From: CAZABP01 sp964483245
GTDB lineage: Bacteria; Planctomycetota; UBA1135; UBA2386
NCBI GenBank assembly: GCA_964483245.1
Contig: CAZABP010000066.1
Span: forward strand, 1 to 23,156
Direction of reading: 5' to 3'
Length of the DNA stretch: 23,156 nt
This document shows, piece by piece, positions 7,258 through 13,885 of the stretch (position 1 is the stretch's first letter; every line of letters starts with the position of its first letter). A program made the translations under genes and the position numbers. The notes beneath the pieces are model-generated. The model was not told the DNA's origin. It was given only the letters and a program-made list of their open reading frames with translations, and searched no databases.

Positions 7258-7741
7258 CCGTGTAGACGACTTCGCGCCAGCTGCTCGGCTGATCCCCGCT
7301 GCGCTCGTAGACATTGCCACTCGCGACGACGCGCAGCTGGACGTCGCTCCGGTCACCCCGCACGCGCAGCACGGCGCTCTGCACCGCGATCAGGTTCGTC
7401 TTGCCGATCGCGAAATCGAGCGGCACCTGGTCTCCGCCCTGCTCGTTCTTGAAGCGGTAGACGTCGACGCCCCCCTCGCGCACGACCTCGCTCTTGTGCA
7501 TGCCGGGGCTCAAGGCCGGCTGCGCGATCTTGGCGTAGAAGTTGGGGCTGATCTCGATCTCGAGCCGATCGGCGACGATCGCCCGGGGGGACTGGAACGG
7601 ACTGAGCAGCCGGTTCTCCTCCTGCGCCAACCGCTGCGTGTCACCGCGATCGATCGGCCGGGCCGGGCCGTCCGTCTGGCAACCGCCGATGAGCAGCAAC
7701 GCGCACGCGGACAGGAAACAGCGACCATGCTTCAGGTCCAT
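7235..7741 (-). CDS. Small lipoprotein of unknown function
   Basis: A 168-residue protein. The N-terminus is a lipoprotein signal: basic MDLKHGR, hydrophobic core, then LLLIGGC with Cys21. After a polar linker (about 22-50), the body has short alternating hydrophobic stretches such as DRLEIEISPNFYAKIAQPA and ESP-type turns, suggesting a mostly beta fold. One segment (about 95-140) reads like a comparison or difference domain, with VDVYRFKN and AVLRVRGDRSDVQLRVVASG. I do not recognise the family. It is translated just ahead of the TPR lipoprotein with a 23-base overlap, and is divergent from the Mla operon 74 bases away. Both contexts suggest an envelope role, but nothing in the sequence states it. 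Confidence 0.8.
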   Translation of the reverse strand: MDLKHGRCFLSACALLLIGGCQTDGPARPIDRGDTQRLAQEENRLLSPFQSPRAIVADRLEIEISPNFYAKIAQPALSPGMHKSEVVREGGVDVYRFKNEQGGDQVPLDFAIGKTNLIAVQSAVLRVRGDRSDVQLRVVASGNVYERSGDQPSSWREVVYTDGSIQRR

Positions 7742-7803
7742 GCGCGCAGGTTAGCGGCCCGCCGCGTCGGAAAGCAGTTGGAGTCCCCGGCACCAGTGGG
7801 CGG

Positions 7804-7809
7804 TATGGT
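7804..7809 (+). promoter_or_regulatory. Candidate -10 box of the repeat-lipoprotein/mlaEFD operon
   Basis: TATGGT ends only 6 bases before the ATG at 7816, and no Shine-Dalgarno is visible between them. If used, the mRNA would start at or next to the ATG, making it leaderless. A TTGGAG at 7778-7783 is 20 bases upstream, too far for a normal spacer. Weak evidence. Confidence 0.25.
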
Positions 7810-7815
7810 CCGGTG

Positions 7816-9285
7816 ATGCAGGCGCGGGGCGGTGCGCCGGGACGCGGGCGTAGGTGGCGCTGGCTCGCCATCGCATGCCTGCTCGCCACGAGTGCATGTC
7901 GTTGGCTGCCGGCGGAGTTCAATCTGTCACCGCTGTACCGCCAGCGCCTCGATCCTGCGGGGACCCTGCTCGAGTTGGACGTGCTGTGGCCCATCTTCCA
8001 CTACGAGCGCCGTGCCGATGGCGGCGACGACTTCCGGATCCGGCCGGTCTATCGCTACGTGCGGGAAGGTGAGACGCAGGTGCTGCCGGCGACCGAGCAC
8101 CAGTTCCTGTGGCCGCTCGGGCTGGTGCGCAAGGATCGGGAGCAGAGCTACGCGCGGCTGTTCCCGCTGTTCGACCACACCAGCCGGCTGAACCAGGATG
8201 AGCAGCGCGAGACGGATTGGTACTTCTTGTTCCCGTTCTTCTGGGGCGGTTCCCGCCAGGATGGCGCCGAGGACTACCTGGCGGTGTTCCCGCTGTTTGC
8301 GGACATCCCGAACTTTCTGACCTACGACCGCTTCCGGTCGGTGCTGTTCCCGCTGTACCTCGAGACGCACAAGCTGGGGAAGACCGATCACATCCTGTTC
8401 TGGCCGCTGTTGTCCTGGGGCGGCAACGAGTCCGGCAGCGAGCACTGGTTCCGGTTCCTGCCGCTGTACGGCGAGTACATCCGGGAGGACCGCTGGGAGC
8501 GCTACACGGCGCTGTGGCCGTTCGTGCACTGGGGTGTCGAAGCGCTCGGCACCGACCATGAGTACACGCAGTTCTTCCTGTGGCCGCTGTATGGACGCCG
8601 CAGCGGCGAGCGTGTGCACGGCTGGACCGTGCTGTGGCCGTTCTTCCAGATGCAGGAGGTGGAGGGCAGGTCGCGCAAGCTCGATCTGTTCTGGCCGCTG
8701 ATCCGGAGCTACGAGTTCCGGTCGGAGACGTCGTACGTGGATCAATGGTGGTTCTGGCCGCTGTACGCCGAGACCGAGACGGAACGGCAGCGCTCCTGGT
8801 CGATGCTGTGGCCGTTGGTCTGGTTCCGCGAGTACGACGATCCGGACGGGATCCAGACCGCCGACTGGGTGCTGCCGGTGTACTGGCGCGTGCACCGCGC
8901 GCGGCGGGATGGCACCGAGGACGACTTCGTCAAGATCTGGCCGTTCGCGCACACCGAACAGAACCACGACGGCACCGGTGAGACGGCGGTGTTTTCCCCT
9001 TGGCCCTGGCGGTCGGGCAATGCCCGCGGGGTCCAGGAGCTGTACGGCTGGATCTGGACGCTCGCGCGCGATCGCTGGCTCGCCGAGGATGACCACGTGT
9101 TCGAGCTGATGGCGAGCCTCTACACCGAGCGCAACCGGTCCGGGCGGACGCAGTGGAGCGTGCCGTTCCTCTTTTCGTTCGACGGCGACGGCAGCGGCGG
9201 GACCCTGCGGCTGTTGCAGTTGCTGCCGATCCGGTTCGGGGCGCAGGATGGCGCGGCGCGGGCAGTCGCGCAGGAACCCCGATGA
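7816..9285 (+). CDS. Lipoprotein made of ~20-residue WPL-type tandem repeats, coupled to mlaE
   Basis: A 489-residue protein. A basic N-terminus (GRGRRWRW) and hydrophobic core lead to LLATSAC, with Cys28 as the likely lipid-anchored residue. The body repeats [LFVI][WFLR]P[LFVI][YFVL], for example VLWPIFHY, FLWPLGLV, LFPLFDHT, FWPLLSWG, LWPLYGRR, FWPLYAET, LWPLVWFR. The central Pro falls at residues 59, 77, 100, 117, 140, 159, 179, 197, 216, 235, 257, 274, 294, 315, 333, 354, 376 and 395, a spacing of 17-23. Weaker units follow to about 471. The charged linkers (DRWERY, RSGERVHG) between aromatic strands suggest a beta-repeat fold such as a solenoid, propeller or barrel. The stop overlaps the mlaE start as ATGA. 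I do not recognise a named family. A GTG one codon earlier is an alternative start. Confidence 0.85.
   Translation: MQARGGAPGRGRRWRWLAIACLLATSACRWLPAEFNLSPLYRQRLDPAGTLLELDVLWPIFHYERRADGGDDFRIRPVYRYVREGETQVLPATEHQFLWPLGLVRKDREQSYARLFPLFDHTSRLNQDEQRETDWYFLFPFFWGGSRQDGAEDYLAVFPLFADIPNFLTYDRFRSVLFPLYLETHKLGKTDHILFWPLLSWGGNESGSEHWFRFLPLYGEYIREDRWERYTALWPFVHWGVEALGTDHEYTQFFLWPLYGRRSGERVHGWTVLWPFFQMQEVEGRSRKLDLFWPLIRSYEFRSETSYVDQWWFWPLYAETETERQRSWSMLWPLVWFREYDDPDGIQTADWVLPVYWRVHRARRDGTEDDFVKIWPFAHTEQNHDGTGETAVFSPWPWRSGNARGVQELYGWIWTLARDRWLAEDDHVFELMASLYTERNRSGRTQWSVPFLFSFDGDGSGGTLRLLQLLPIRFGAQDGAARAVAQEPR
7984..9006 (+). repeat. Coding region of 18 tandem WPL-type repeats (protein level)
   Basis: 18 clear copies of a ~20-residue unit centred on an aromatic-Pro-hydrophobic core, residues 57-397 of the lipoprotein. 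Copies are diverged at DNA level but keep TGGCCG or TTCCCG codon pairs for the W/F-P core. This suggests old duplication under selection, not a recent expansion. Confidence 0.85.
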
Positions 9286-10082
9286 GCGTCTTCGCCGATG
9301 CCTGGAACAGCGGTCGCCGCTACATCGAGGGAGCCGGCTACACGGTCTCGCTGCTGCTGCGCACGACGGCGGCGTTGCCGAACCTGCCGCGCCGCGTCCG
9401 GTTCACGCTCGACCACATGTTCACGGCTGGCGTGCGTGCACTGCCGGTGACGCTGATCGTCGCGCTGTTCGCCGGCATGATCCTGGCACTGCAGACCGGG
9501 ATCGAGCTGCGCCGGCTGGGCCAGACCGGGATCATCGGCACGATCACGGCAGTCTCGATGTGCCGCGAGATGGGCCCGTTCATCACGGCCGTGATCCTGG
9601 CGGCCACCGTCGGTTCGGCGATGGCGGCGGAACTCGGCACGATGAACGTGTCGGACGAGGTGACCGCACTGGAAGTCATGTCGGTCGATCCGGTGCGGTA
9701 CCTCGTGTTGCCGCGCGTCATCGCGCTCGCCGTCATGGCGCCACTGGTGACGGCCGTGTCCGACCTGGTCGGAATCTACGGCGGATCGATCGTCGGCCGC
9801 GTCCACCTCGGGATCTCGCCGCTGTACTACTGGAACACCGTCGTCGAGGCGCTGACGTCCAGCGAGCACCTGCTGCCGAAGGACGTCTATACGGGACTCG
9901 CGAAGGCGTTCGTGTTCGGCCTGACGATCGCGACCGTCAGCTGCTCGGCCGGATTGCGCGCAGACGGCGGCGCGCTCGGCGTCGGGCAGGCAGTCACCAG
10001 CGCAGTCAAGAACTCGGTGATCCTGATCATCGTGTTCGGCTTCGTGCTGACCTGGGCCTTCTACTTCGTCGAGATCTCGTGA
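9282..10082 (+). CDS. mlaE: MlaE-family permease of an MCE lipid transporter
   Basis: Inner-membrane permease of a phospholipid/hydrophobic-substrate ABC transporter of the Mla type. At 266 residues it has the family's length. It shows an N-terminal amphipathic region, hydrophobic segments (about 52-72, 100-120, 142-175, 205-225, 245-265), CREMGPF (94-100) and GSAMAAELGTMNVSDEVTAL (111-130). The last is the hallmark loop facing the ATPase. The start MSVFADAW is fixed by the ATGA overlap with the repeat-lipoprotein gene. Its own stop overlaps the mlaF GTG. It works with MlaF below and the MCE protein MlaD. No MlaB (STAS) or MlaC (periplasmic carrier) gene is in the operon. Confidence 0.96.
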   Translation: MSVFADAWNSGRRYIEGAGYTVSLLLRTTAALPNLPRRVRFTLDHMFTAGVRALPVTLIVALFAGMILALQTGIELRRLGQTGIIGTITAVSMCREMGPFITAVILAATVGSAMAAELGTMNVSDEVTALEVMSVDPVRYLVLPRVIALAVMAPLVTAVSDLVGIYGGSIVGRVHLGISPLYYWNTVVEALTSSEHLLPKDVYTGLAKAFVFGLTIATVSCSAGLRADGGALGVGQAVTSAVKNSVILIIVFGFVLTWAFYFVEIS

Positions 10083-10807
10083 TCGAGCTGCACGACGTCG
10101 AGAAGCGCCTCGGCGAACGACGGATCCTGGCGGGACTGACGTTCCAGGTGCCGCGCGGCAAGACCTACGTGTTGATGGGTCGCTCCGGCACCGGCAAGAG
10201 CGTCACGCTCAAACACGTGATCGGGATCCTGCGGCCGGACCGCGGCTCGGTGCGCGTGGATGGGATGGAGGTGCCGGACCTGGACGCCCGGGGCCTGATG
10301 CAGCTGCGCAAGCGGATGGGCTACCTGTTCCAGAACGGCGCCCTGATCAACTGGCTGACGGTCGCGCAGAACGTCGCGCTGCCGCTGCAGGAGCACAACC
10401 GGATCAGCCGCGGCGAGGTGGCGGATCGCGTCATGGAGGCACTGAAGATGGTCGGCATGGATCACGCCGCCGATCTGCTGCCGGCGCGGATCTCGGGCGG
10501 GATGAAGCTGCGCACGGGGCTCGCGCGCGCGCTCGTCACGGAGCCGGCGTACGTGCTGTACGACGAGCCGAACGCCGGACTCGACCCGATCATGTCGGAT
10601 CAGATCCACGAGCTGATCGTGACGGTGCGCGACCGGCTCGGCGTGACCGGGCTGGTCGTGACACACAGCCGCGCCTGCGCGACCACGGTCGGCAACTTCA
10701 TCGGCATCCTCGACGAAGGGCGCATCGTCGCGGAGGGAACGGTCGAACAGATGCTCGCGTCGCAGGAACCGCTGGTGCGCAGCTTCCTGGGGCACGGCTC
10801 GGATTGA
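10079..10807 (+). CDS. mlaF: MlaF-family ATPase of an MCE lipid transporter
   Basis: ABC nucleotide-binding subunit, 242 residues, cytoplasmic partner of MlaE. Walker A is GRSGTGKS (34-41), Q-loop LFQNGAL, ABC signature ISGGMKLRTGLARAL, Walker B VLYDEPNAGLDP, H-loop His in VVTHSRA. The SGGMxxR signature, with Met where most ABC proteins have Gln, is typical of the MlaF/TGD3 group. The start is a GTG at 10079 forming GTGA with the mlaE stop. It gives the expected N-terminus (IELHDVEKRLG), and the next in-frame ATG would delete the first strands. The DEPNAGLDP form differs from the E. coli DEPF type but keeps every catalytic residue. Confidence 0.96.
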   Translation: MIELHDVEKRLGERRILAGLTFQVPRGKTYVLMGRSGTGKSVTLKHVIGILRPDRGSVRVDGMEVPDLDARGLMQLRKRMGYLFQNGALINWLTVAQNVALPLQEHNRISRGEVADRVMEALKMVGMDHAADLLPARISGGMKLRTGLARALVTEPAYVLYDEPNAGLDPIMSDQIHELIVTVRDRLGVTGLVVTHSRACATTVGNFIGILDEGRIVAEGTVEQMLASQEPLVRSFLGHGSD

Positions 10808-10823
10808 GCGAACGGAACGAACG

Positions 10824-11975
10824 ATGCAGAAGACGAAGCAAGACGTGCTGTTGGGTCTCGTGTTCTTCGGCACCCTCGCGATGCTGTTGTGGGCAACTGC
10901 GATGTTGACCGACATCTCGCTGCAGCCGCGGCAGGAGGTCGAGGTCCGGTTCGCGTCGGCGGCCGGACTCAAGCGCGGGGACCCGGTCTTCGTCGTCGGC
11001 ACCCGCAACGGCCAGGTGCTCGACGTCGTCTACCAGCCTGGCGCCCCGCTGCGGATCGGGGTCAAGCTGCAGTTCGACTCCGAAGTCACGTTCTTCCGCG
11101 ATGCCGAGATCGTGATCAACGATTCGACGTTGCTGGGCGGCAAGCAGATCGACATCGACCCGGGCACGGCGGACGAGCGGTGGCCGGCCGGTCAGGCGCT
11201 GATCGGCACCACGGCGGAGAATCCGCTGCGCGCGCTGAGCTCGAAGCTCGAAGGGGCCGACATCGAGGGGCTGGTCAACTCCGCGAAGTCGGTGTTCGAC
11301 AAGGTCAACACGTCGCAGAGCAGCATCGGCGCGTTGATCAACGAGCGGACGCTGTACGACGACCTGGCCGGTGCGGCGCGCTCGCTGCGCACCAGCATCG
11401 AGGAGATCGAGCGCGGCCGCGGCGCGCTCGGGCGCGCGATCCACGACGTCGAGATGGGCCAGCAGGTCGCCGATGCGGTCGCTGCGATCCGCGACGTCGT
11501 GCGCAACATCCAGAGCGGCGAAGGGCTGCTGCCGCGGCTGCTCAACGACCGGCAGTTCGGCGACGACGTCGCCGGGATCCTGGCCGACGGTCGCGCGCTG
11601 ATGCGGGATCTGCGCGAGGGACGCGGCGCGGTCGGCAAGCTGCTCAGCGACGAGGTGACCGCGGCGCGGGTCGAGAACTTCGTGCAGCGGATCGAGTCGA
11701 TCGCCGGCAAGATCGACGATCCGCAGGCCGGGATCCTCGGCGGCCTGGTCGGCAATGCCGACTGGCACCTGCAGTTCGAACGCATGCTCGGCGACGTGTC
11801 CGACTTCACGTGGAAGATGAACAACGGCGAGGGCCTGCTGTCGGCGCTGGTCAACGACCCGGAGCTGGCGCGGCGCGTCAGCAGCATGTTCCGCCAGGTC
11901 GCGCGGGCGATCGAGGACGCGCGTGAAGCGGCGCCGGTCGGGACGTTCTTCCAGGTGTTGGCGGGGCCGTTCTGA
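10824..11975 (+). CDS. mlaD: MlaD-like MCE-domain protein with six C-terminal helical repeats
   Basis: Substrate-binding MCE protein, anchored in the inner membrane and projecting into the periplasm; MCE proteins form hexameric rings. 383 residues: a transmembrane segment (8-29), one MCE domain (about 37-115, with FASAAGLKRGDPVFVVG and STLLGGKQIDIDPG), then a long helical tail. The tail contains six 34-35-residue repeats starting at 166, 200, 234, 268, 303 and 337, of the form GxLGxLLND (for example GLLPRLLND, GAVGKLLSD, GLLSALVND). E. coli MlaD is only about 180 residues, so this tail is a long extension that could form a tube or needle. It is 16 bases after mlaF in the same operon. Confidence 0.93.
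   Translation: MQKTKQDVLLGLVFFGTLAMLLWATAMLTDISLQPRQEVEVRFASAAGLKRGDPVFVVGTRNGQVLDVVYQPGAPLRIGVKLQFDSEVTFFRDAEIVINDSTLLGGKQIDIDPGTADERWPAGQALIGTTAENPLRALSSKLEGADIEGLVNSAKSVFDKVNTSQSSIGALINERTLYDDLAGAARSLRTSIEEIERGRGALGRAIHDVEMGQQVADAVAAIRDVVRNIQSGEGLLPRLLNDRQFGDDVAGILADGRALMRDLREGRGAVGKLLSDEVTAARVENFVQRIESIAGKIDDPQAGILGGLVGNADWHLQFERMLGDVSDFTWKMNNGEGLLSALVNDPELARRVSSMFRQVARAIEDAREAAPVGTFFQVLAGPF
11421..11933 (+). repeat. Coding region of 34-residue MlaD tail repeats
   Basis: Five strong copies (residues 200-370), with a weaker first copy starting at residue 166. Spacing is 34, 34, 34, 35 and 34 residues. Consensus is roughly G-hydrophobic-hydrophobic-G/P/S-x-L-hydrophobic-N-D followed by an amphipathic helix. 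The motif is a recurring feature of MCE proteins in several phyla. Confidence 0.8.
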
Positions 11976-11991
11976 CCCGCCGTGCCCGCGG

Positions 11992-12585
11992 TCAGCTGAA
12001 CCGGGCCGCCAGCAGCCGCTCGACGTACTTGGCGAGGACATCCACTTCGAGGTTGACCGGCGCACCGGCCGGCAGCTGGCCGAGCGTCGTGGCGCGCGCG
12101 GTGTGCGGGATGATCGCCAGCATCAGGCGGTCCTCCCGGATCGTGGCGATCGTCAGCGAAACCCCATCGCAGGTGATCGAGCCCTTCTCGACGCAGTAGC
12201 GGAGATACGGCGGCGGGATCCGGATCCACCACTCGCCGCCGTCCGGCCCTACGGGGGTGACCACCTCGCCGACCGCGTCGACGTGGCCCTGGACCAGGTG
12301 CCCGCCGAGCGGGTCCCCGGCCCGGACGGCCGCCTCCAGATTCAACCGCGCTCCGGCGCGCAGGGCGCCGAACCAGCTCCGCTCCAGAGTCTCCGGCGAG
12401 AGGTCGAACCGCGCCCGGGCGCCAGCGGTCGCGACGACGGTGCAGCAGACCCCGGACAGGGCGATGGAATCGCCGATGGCGCAGCGGCTTGCGAGCGGGC
12501 CGAGCTCGACTTCGACTGCCGCGCCGGCGGCGTCGGTGCGCACCTGCGTCACGGTGCCGACCGCGGTCACGATCCCGGTGAACAT
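11992..12585 (-). CDS. ribE: Riboflavin synthase, alpha subunit
   Basis: Converts two 6,7-dimethyl-8-ribityllumazine molecules to riboflavin plus the pyrimidinedione precursor. The 197 residues form two duplicated lumazine-binding barrels. The first has MFTGIV at the start, SIALSGVCCTVV (40-51) and the ETLERS loop. The second has GGHLVQGHVD (about 93-102) and KGSITCDGVSLTI (about 134-146). The invariant start MFTGIV fixes the ATG at 12583-12585. It is a single gene, convergent with mlaD (16 bases between stops) and divergent from trmD. The 69-base upstream gap is too short for an FMN riboswitch and shows no such element. Other rib genes are not in the window. Confidence 0.97.
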   Translation of the reverse strand: MFTGIVTAVGTVTQVRTDAAGAAVEVELGPLASRCAIGDSIALSGVCCTVVATAGARARFDLSPETLERSWFGALRAGARLNLEAAVRAGDPLGGHLVQGHVDAVGEVVTPVGPDGGEWWIRIPPPYLRYCVEKGSITCDGVSLTIATIREDRLMLAIIPHTARATTLGQLPAGAPVNLEVDVLAKYVERLLAARFS

Positions 12586-12599
12586 GGGCCGTCCGAATC

Positions 12600-12628
12600 T
12601 TGACCGCTGCGTGGCGTGCCCCTACTTT
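12600..12628 (+). promoter_or_regulatory. Sigma70-type promoter of the trmD operon
   Basis: TTGACC (12600-12605), a 17-base spacer and TACTTT (12623-12628), with an initiation point near 12635 and a leader of about 20 bases before the trmD ATG. It drives the plus-strand trmD-rplS-secDF-nadB-hflX series. Confidence 0.6.
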
Positions 12629-12654
12629 GCTCGCCTTTCTCTGCGCCGGGCACC

Positions 12655-13365
12655 ATGTTCTGCGCGATCCTGACGCTCTTCCCAGGTGCTGTAAAGCCTT
12701 ACCTGGACCAGAGCATCCTCGGCATCGCCCAGGCACAAGGCCAGCTTCGCGTCGAGCTCGTCAACTTCCGGGACTTCACGACCGACGCACACCGCACGGT
12801 GGACGACCGCCCTTTCGGCGGCGGCCCGGGCATGGTGCTCAAGCCAGAGCCGATCTTTGAGGCAGTCGAAGACACAGAGCGCCGGCATGGCCGGTGCCAC
12901 AGGATCCTGCTGTGCCCGCGCGGCAGGGCATTCGCGCAGGCGGATGCGGCTGCGCTCGCTGGCCGGGAGCGGATCCTGATGCTCTGCGGTCGCTATGAAG
13001 GCTTCGACGAGCGGATCCGTCAGGGCATCGCATGGGACGACGAGATCTCGATCGGCGACTACGTGCTCGCCGGTGGCGAGCTGCCGGCCCTCGTGGTGCT
13101 GGAGTCGGCGGTCCGGCTGATCCCGGGCGTGCTCGGCTGCGCCGAGTCGCCGGTCGTCGAGTCCTTCCAGCAGCAGGACCTGCTCGACTACCCGCAGTAC
13201 ACGAGGCCACGCAGCTACCGCGGCATGGCGGTGCCGGAGGTCCTGCTGTCCGGCGACCACCAGGCGGTGGCCCGTTGGCGGCAGCAGCAGGCCGAGGCCT
13301 TGACCGCAGCCCGGCGCGCGCGTGCCACCGGACAGAACGACGAAGAATCCCAGCAGAGGTTGTGA
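12655..13365 (+). CDS. trmD: tRNA (guanine-N1-)-methyltransferase TrmD, Glu at catalytic Asp position
   Basis: Methylates G37 of tRNAs with a G at position 36, preventing +1 frameshifts; a trefoil-knot SPOUT enzyme. 236 residues. It aligns without gaps to my recollection of H. influenzae TrmD over the first 60 residues: RTVDDRPFGGGPGM (47-60), then CGRYEGFDERI (111-121), ISIGDYVLAGGELPA (131-145) and YPQYTRP (179-185). Arg154 is present. The proposed catalytic base Asp169 is Glu169 here (VVESF, not EEDSF), and the following loop is one residue longer (QQQD before LLD). The start MFCAILTLFP matches the family; an upstream in-frame GTG does not. It leads the operon, two bases before rplS. The usual upstream rpsP and rimM are absent. 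Confidence 0.95.
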   Translation: MFCAILTLFPGAVKPYLDQSILGIAQAQGQLRVELVNFRDFTTDAHRTVDDRPFGGGPGMVLKPEPIFEAVEDTERRHGRCHRILLCPRGRAFAQADAAALAGRERILMLCGRYEGFDERIRQGIAWDDEISIGDYVLAGGELPALVVLESAVRLIPGVLGCAESPVVESFQQQDLLDYPQYTRPRSYRGMAVPEVLLSGDHQAVARWRQQQAEALTAARRARATGQNDEESQQRL

Positions 13366-13367
13366 CC

Positions 13368-13790
13368 ATGGATCTGATTCGCCAACTCGAGCTCGAGCAC
13401 ATGAAGCCGACGATCCCCGACTTCGGGGTCGGAGACGTCGTCGACATCCACTACCTGATCCGGGAAGGCGACAAGGAGCGCGTGCAGGTGTTCTCCGGCA
13501 CCGTGATCGCGATCCGCGGGTCGGGGATTCGGCGCGCCGCGCTGGTGCGGCGGCTGGTCGCCGGCGAGGGGGTCGAGCGGGTGTTCCCGCTGCACTCGCC
13601 GCGCGTCAAGGAAGTGAAGGTGAAGCAGCGCGGCGTGATCCGCCGCGCGAAGCTGTTCTACCTGCGCGACCGCGTCGGCAAGGCGGTGCGCCTCAAGAGC
13701 AACTTCGCTCGCGTGCGCGGTCCGCGTTCCGGCCAGGGCTCAGGCCTGGCGCCGCGCGGCGAACCGACCAAGCCGGAATCGGAAGCGTGA
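13368..13790 (+). CDS. rplS: 50S ribosomal protein bL19
   Basis: Ribosomal large-subunit protein at the 30S-50S interface. 140 residues. The core is clear: PDFGVGDVVDIHYLI (17-31), RVQVFSGTVIAIRGSGI (37-53), GVERVFPLHSPRVKEVKV (about 63-80) and RRAKLFYLRDRVGKAVRLK. Typical bL19 is about 115 residues, so about 25 residues of low-complexity Gly/Pro/Arg tail are extra. Two bases separate the trmD stop from this ATG, and AGAGG lies about 10 bases upstream, inside trmD. The order trmD-rplS is widely conserved. Confidence 0.97.
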   Translation: MDLIRQLELEHMKPTIPDFGVGDVVDIHYLIREGDKERVQVFSGTVIAIRGSGIRRAALVRRLVAGEGVERVFPLHSPRVKEVKVKQRGVIRRAKLFYLRDRVGKAVRLKSNFARVRGPRSGQGSGLAPRGEPTKPESEA

Positions 13791-13885
13791 AGGCCGTCGC
13801 CGGTGCCGGCCCGTCGCACCGCCCCCCCGCCGACCGCAGTGAGCCCGTCCGCCTGACCGGCGGGACTCGGGCCGAATCGCAATGA
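13787..13885 (+). other. 32-codon open frame bridging rplS and secDF
   Basis: A GTG overlaps the rplS stop (GTGA, 13787-13790), and the frame's TGA overlaps the secDF ATG (ATGA, 13882-13885). The predicted peptide is Pro/Arg/Gly-rich (starts VKAVAGAGPSHRPPADRS) with no recognisable domain. It could be a translational-coupling leader that carries ribosomes from rplS to secDF, which has no evident Shine-Dalgarno. In G+C-rich DNA it may also be chance. Confidence 0.25.

Noticed and set aside
7984..9006. DNA-level tandem repeat or CRISPR-like array
   Set aside because: The periodicity is in the protein. DNA copies vary in length and sequence, and there are no identical repeats with unique spacers.
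12586..12654. FMN riboswitch upstream of riboflavin synthase
   Set aside because: The gap is only 69 bases, has none of the conserved RFN-element sequence, and contains the divergent trmD promoter.
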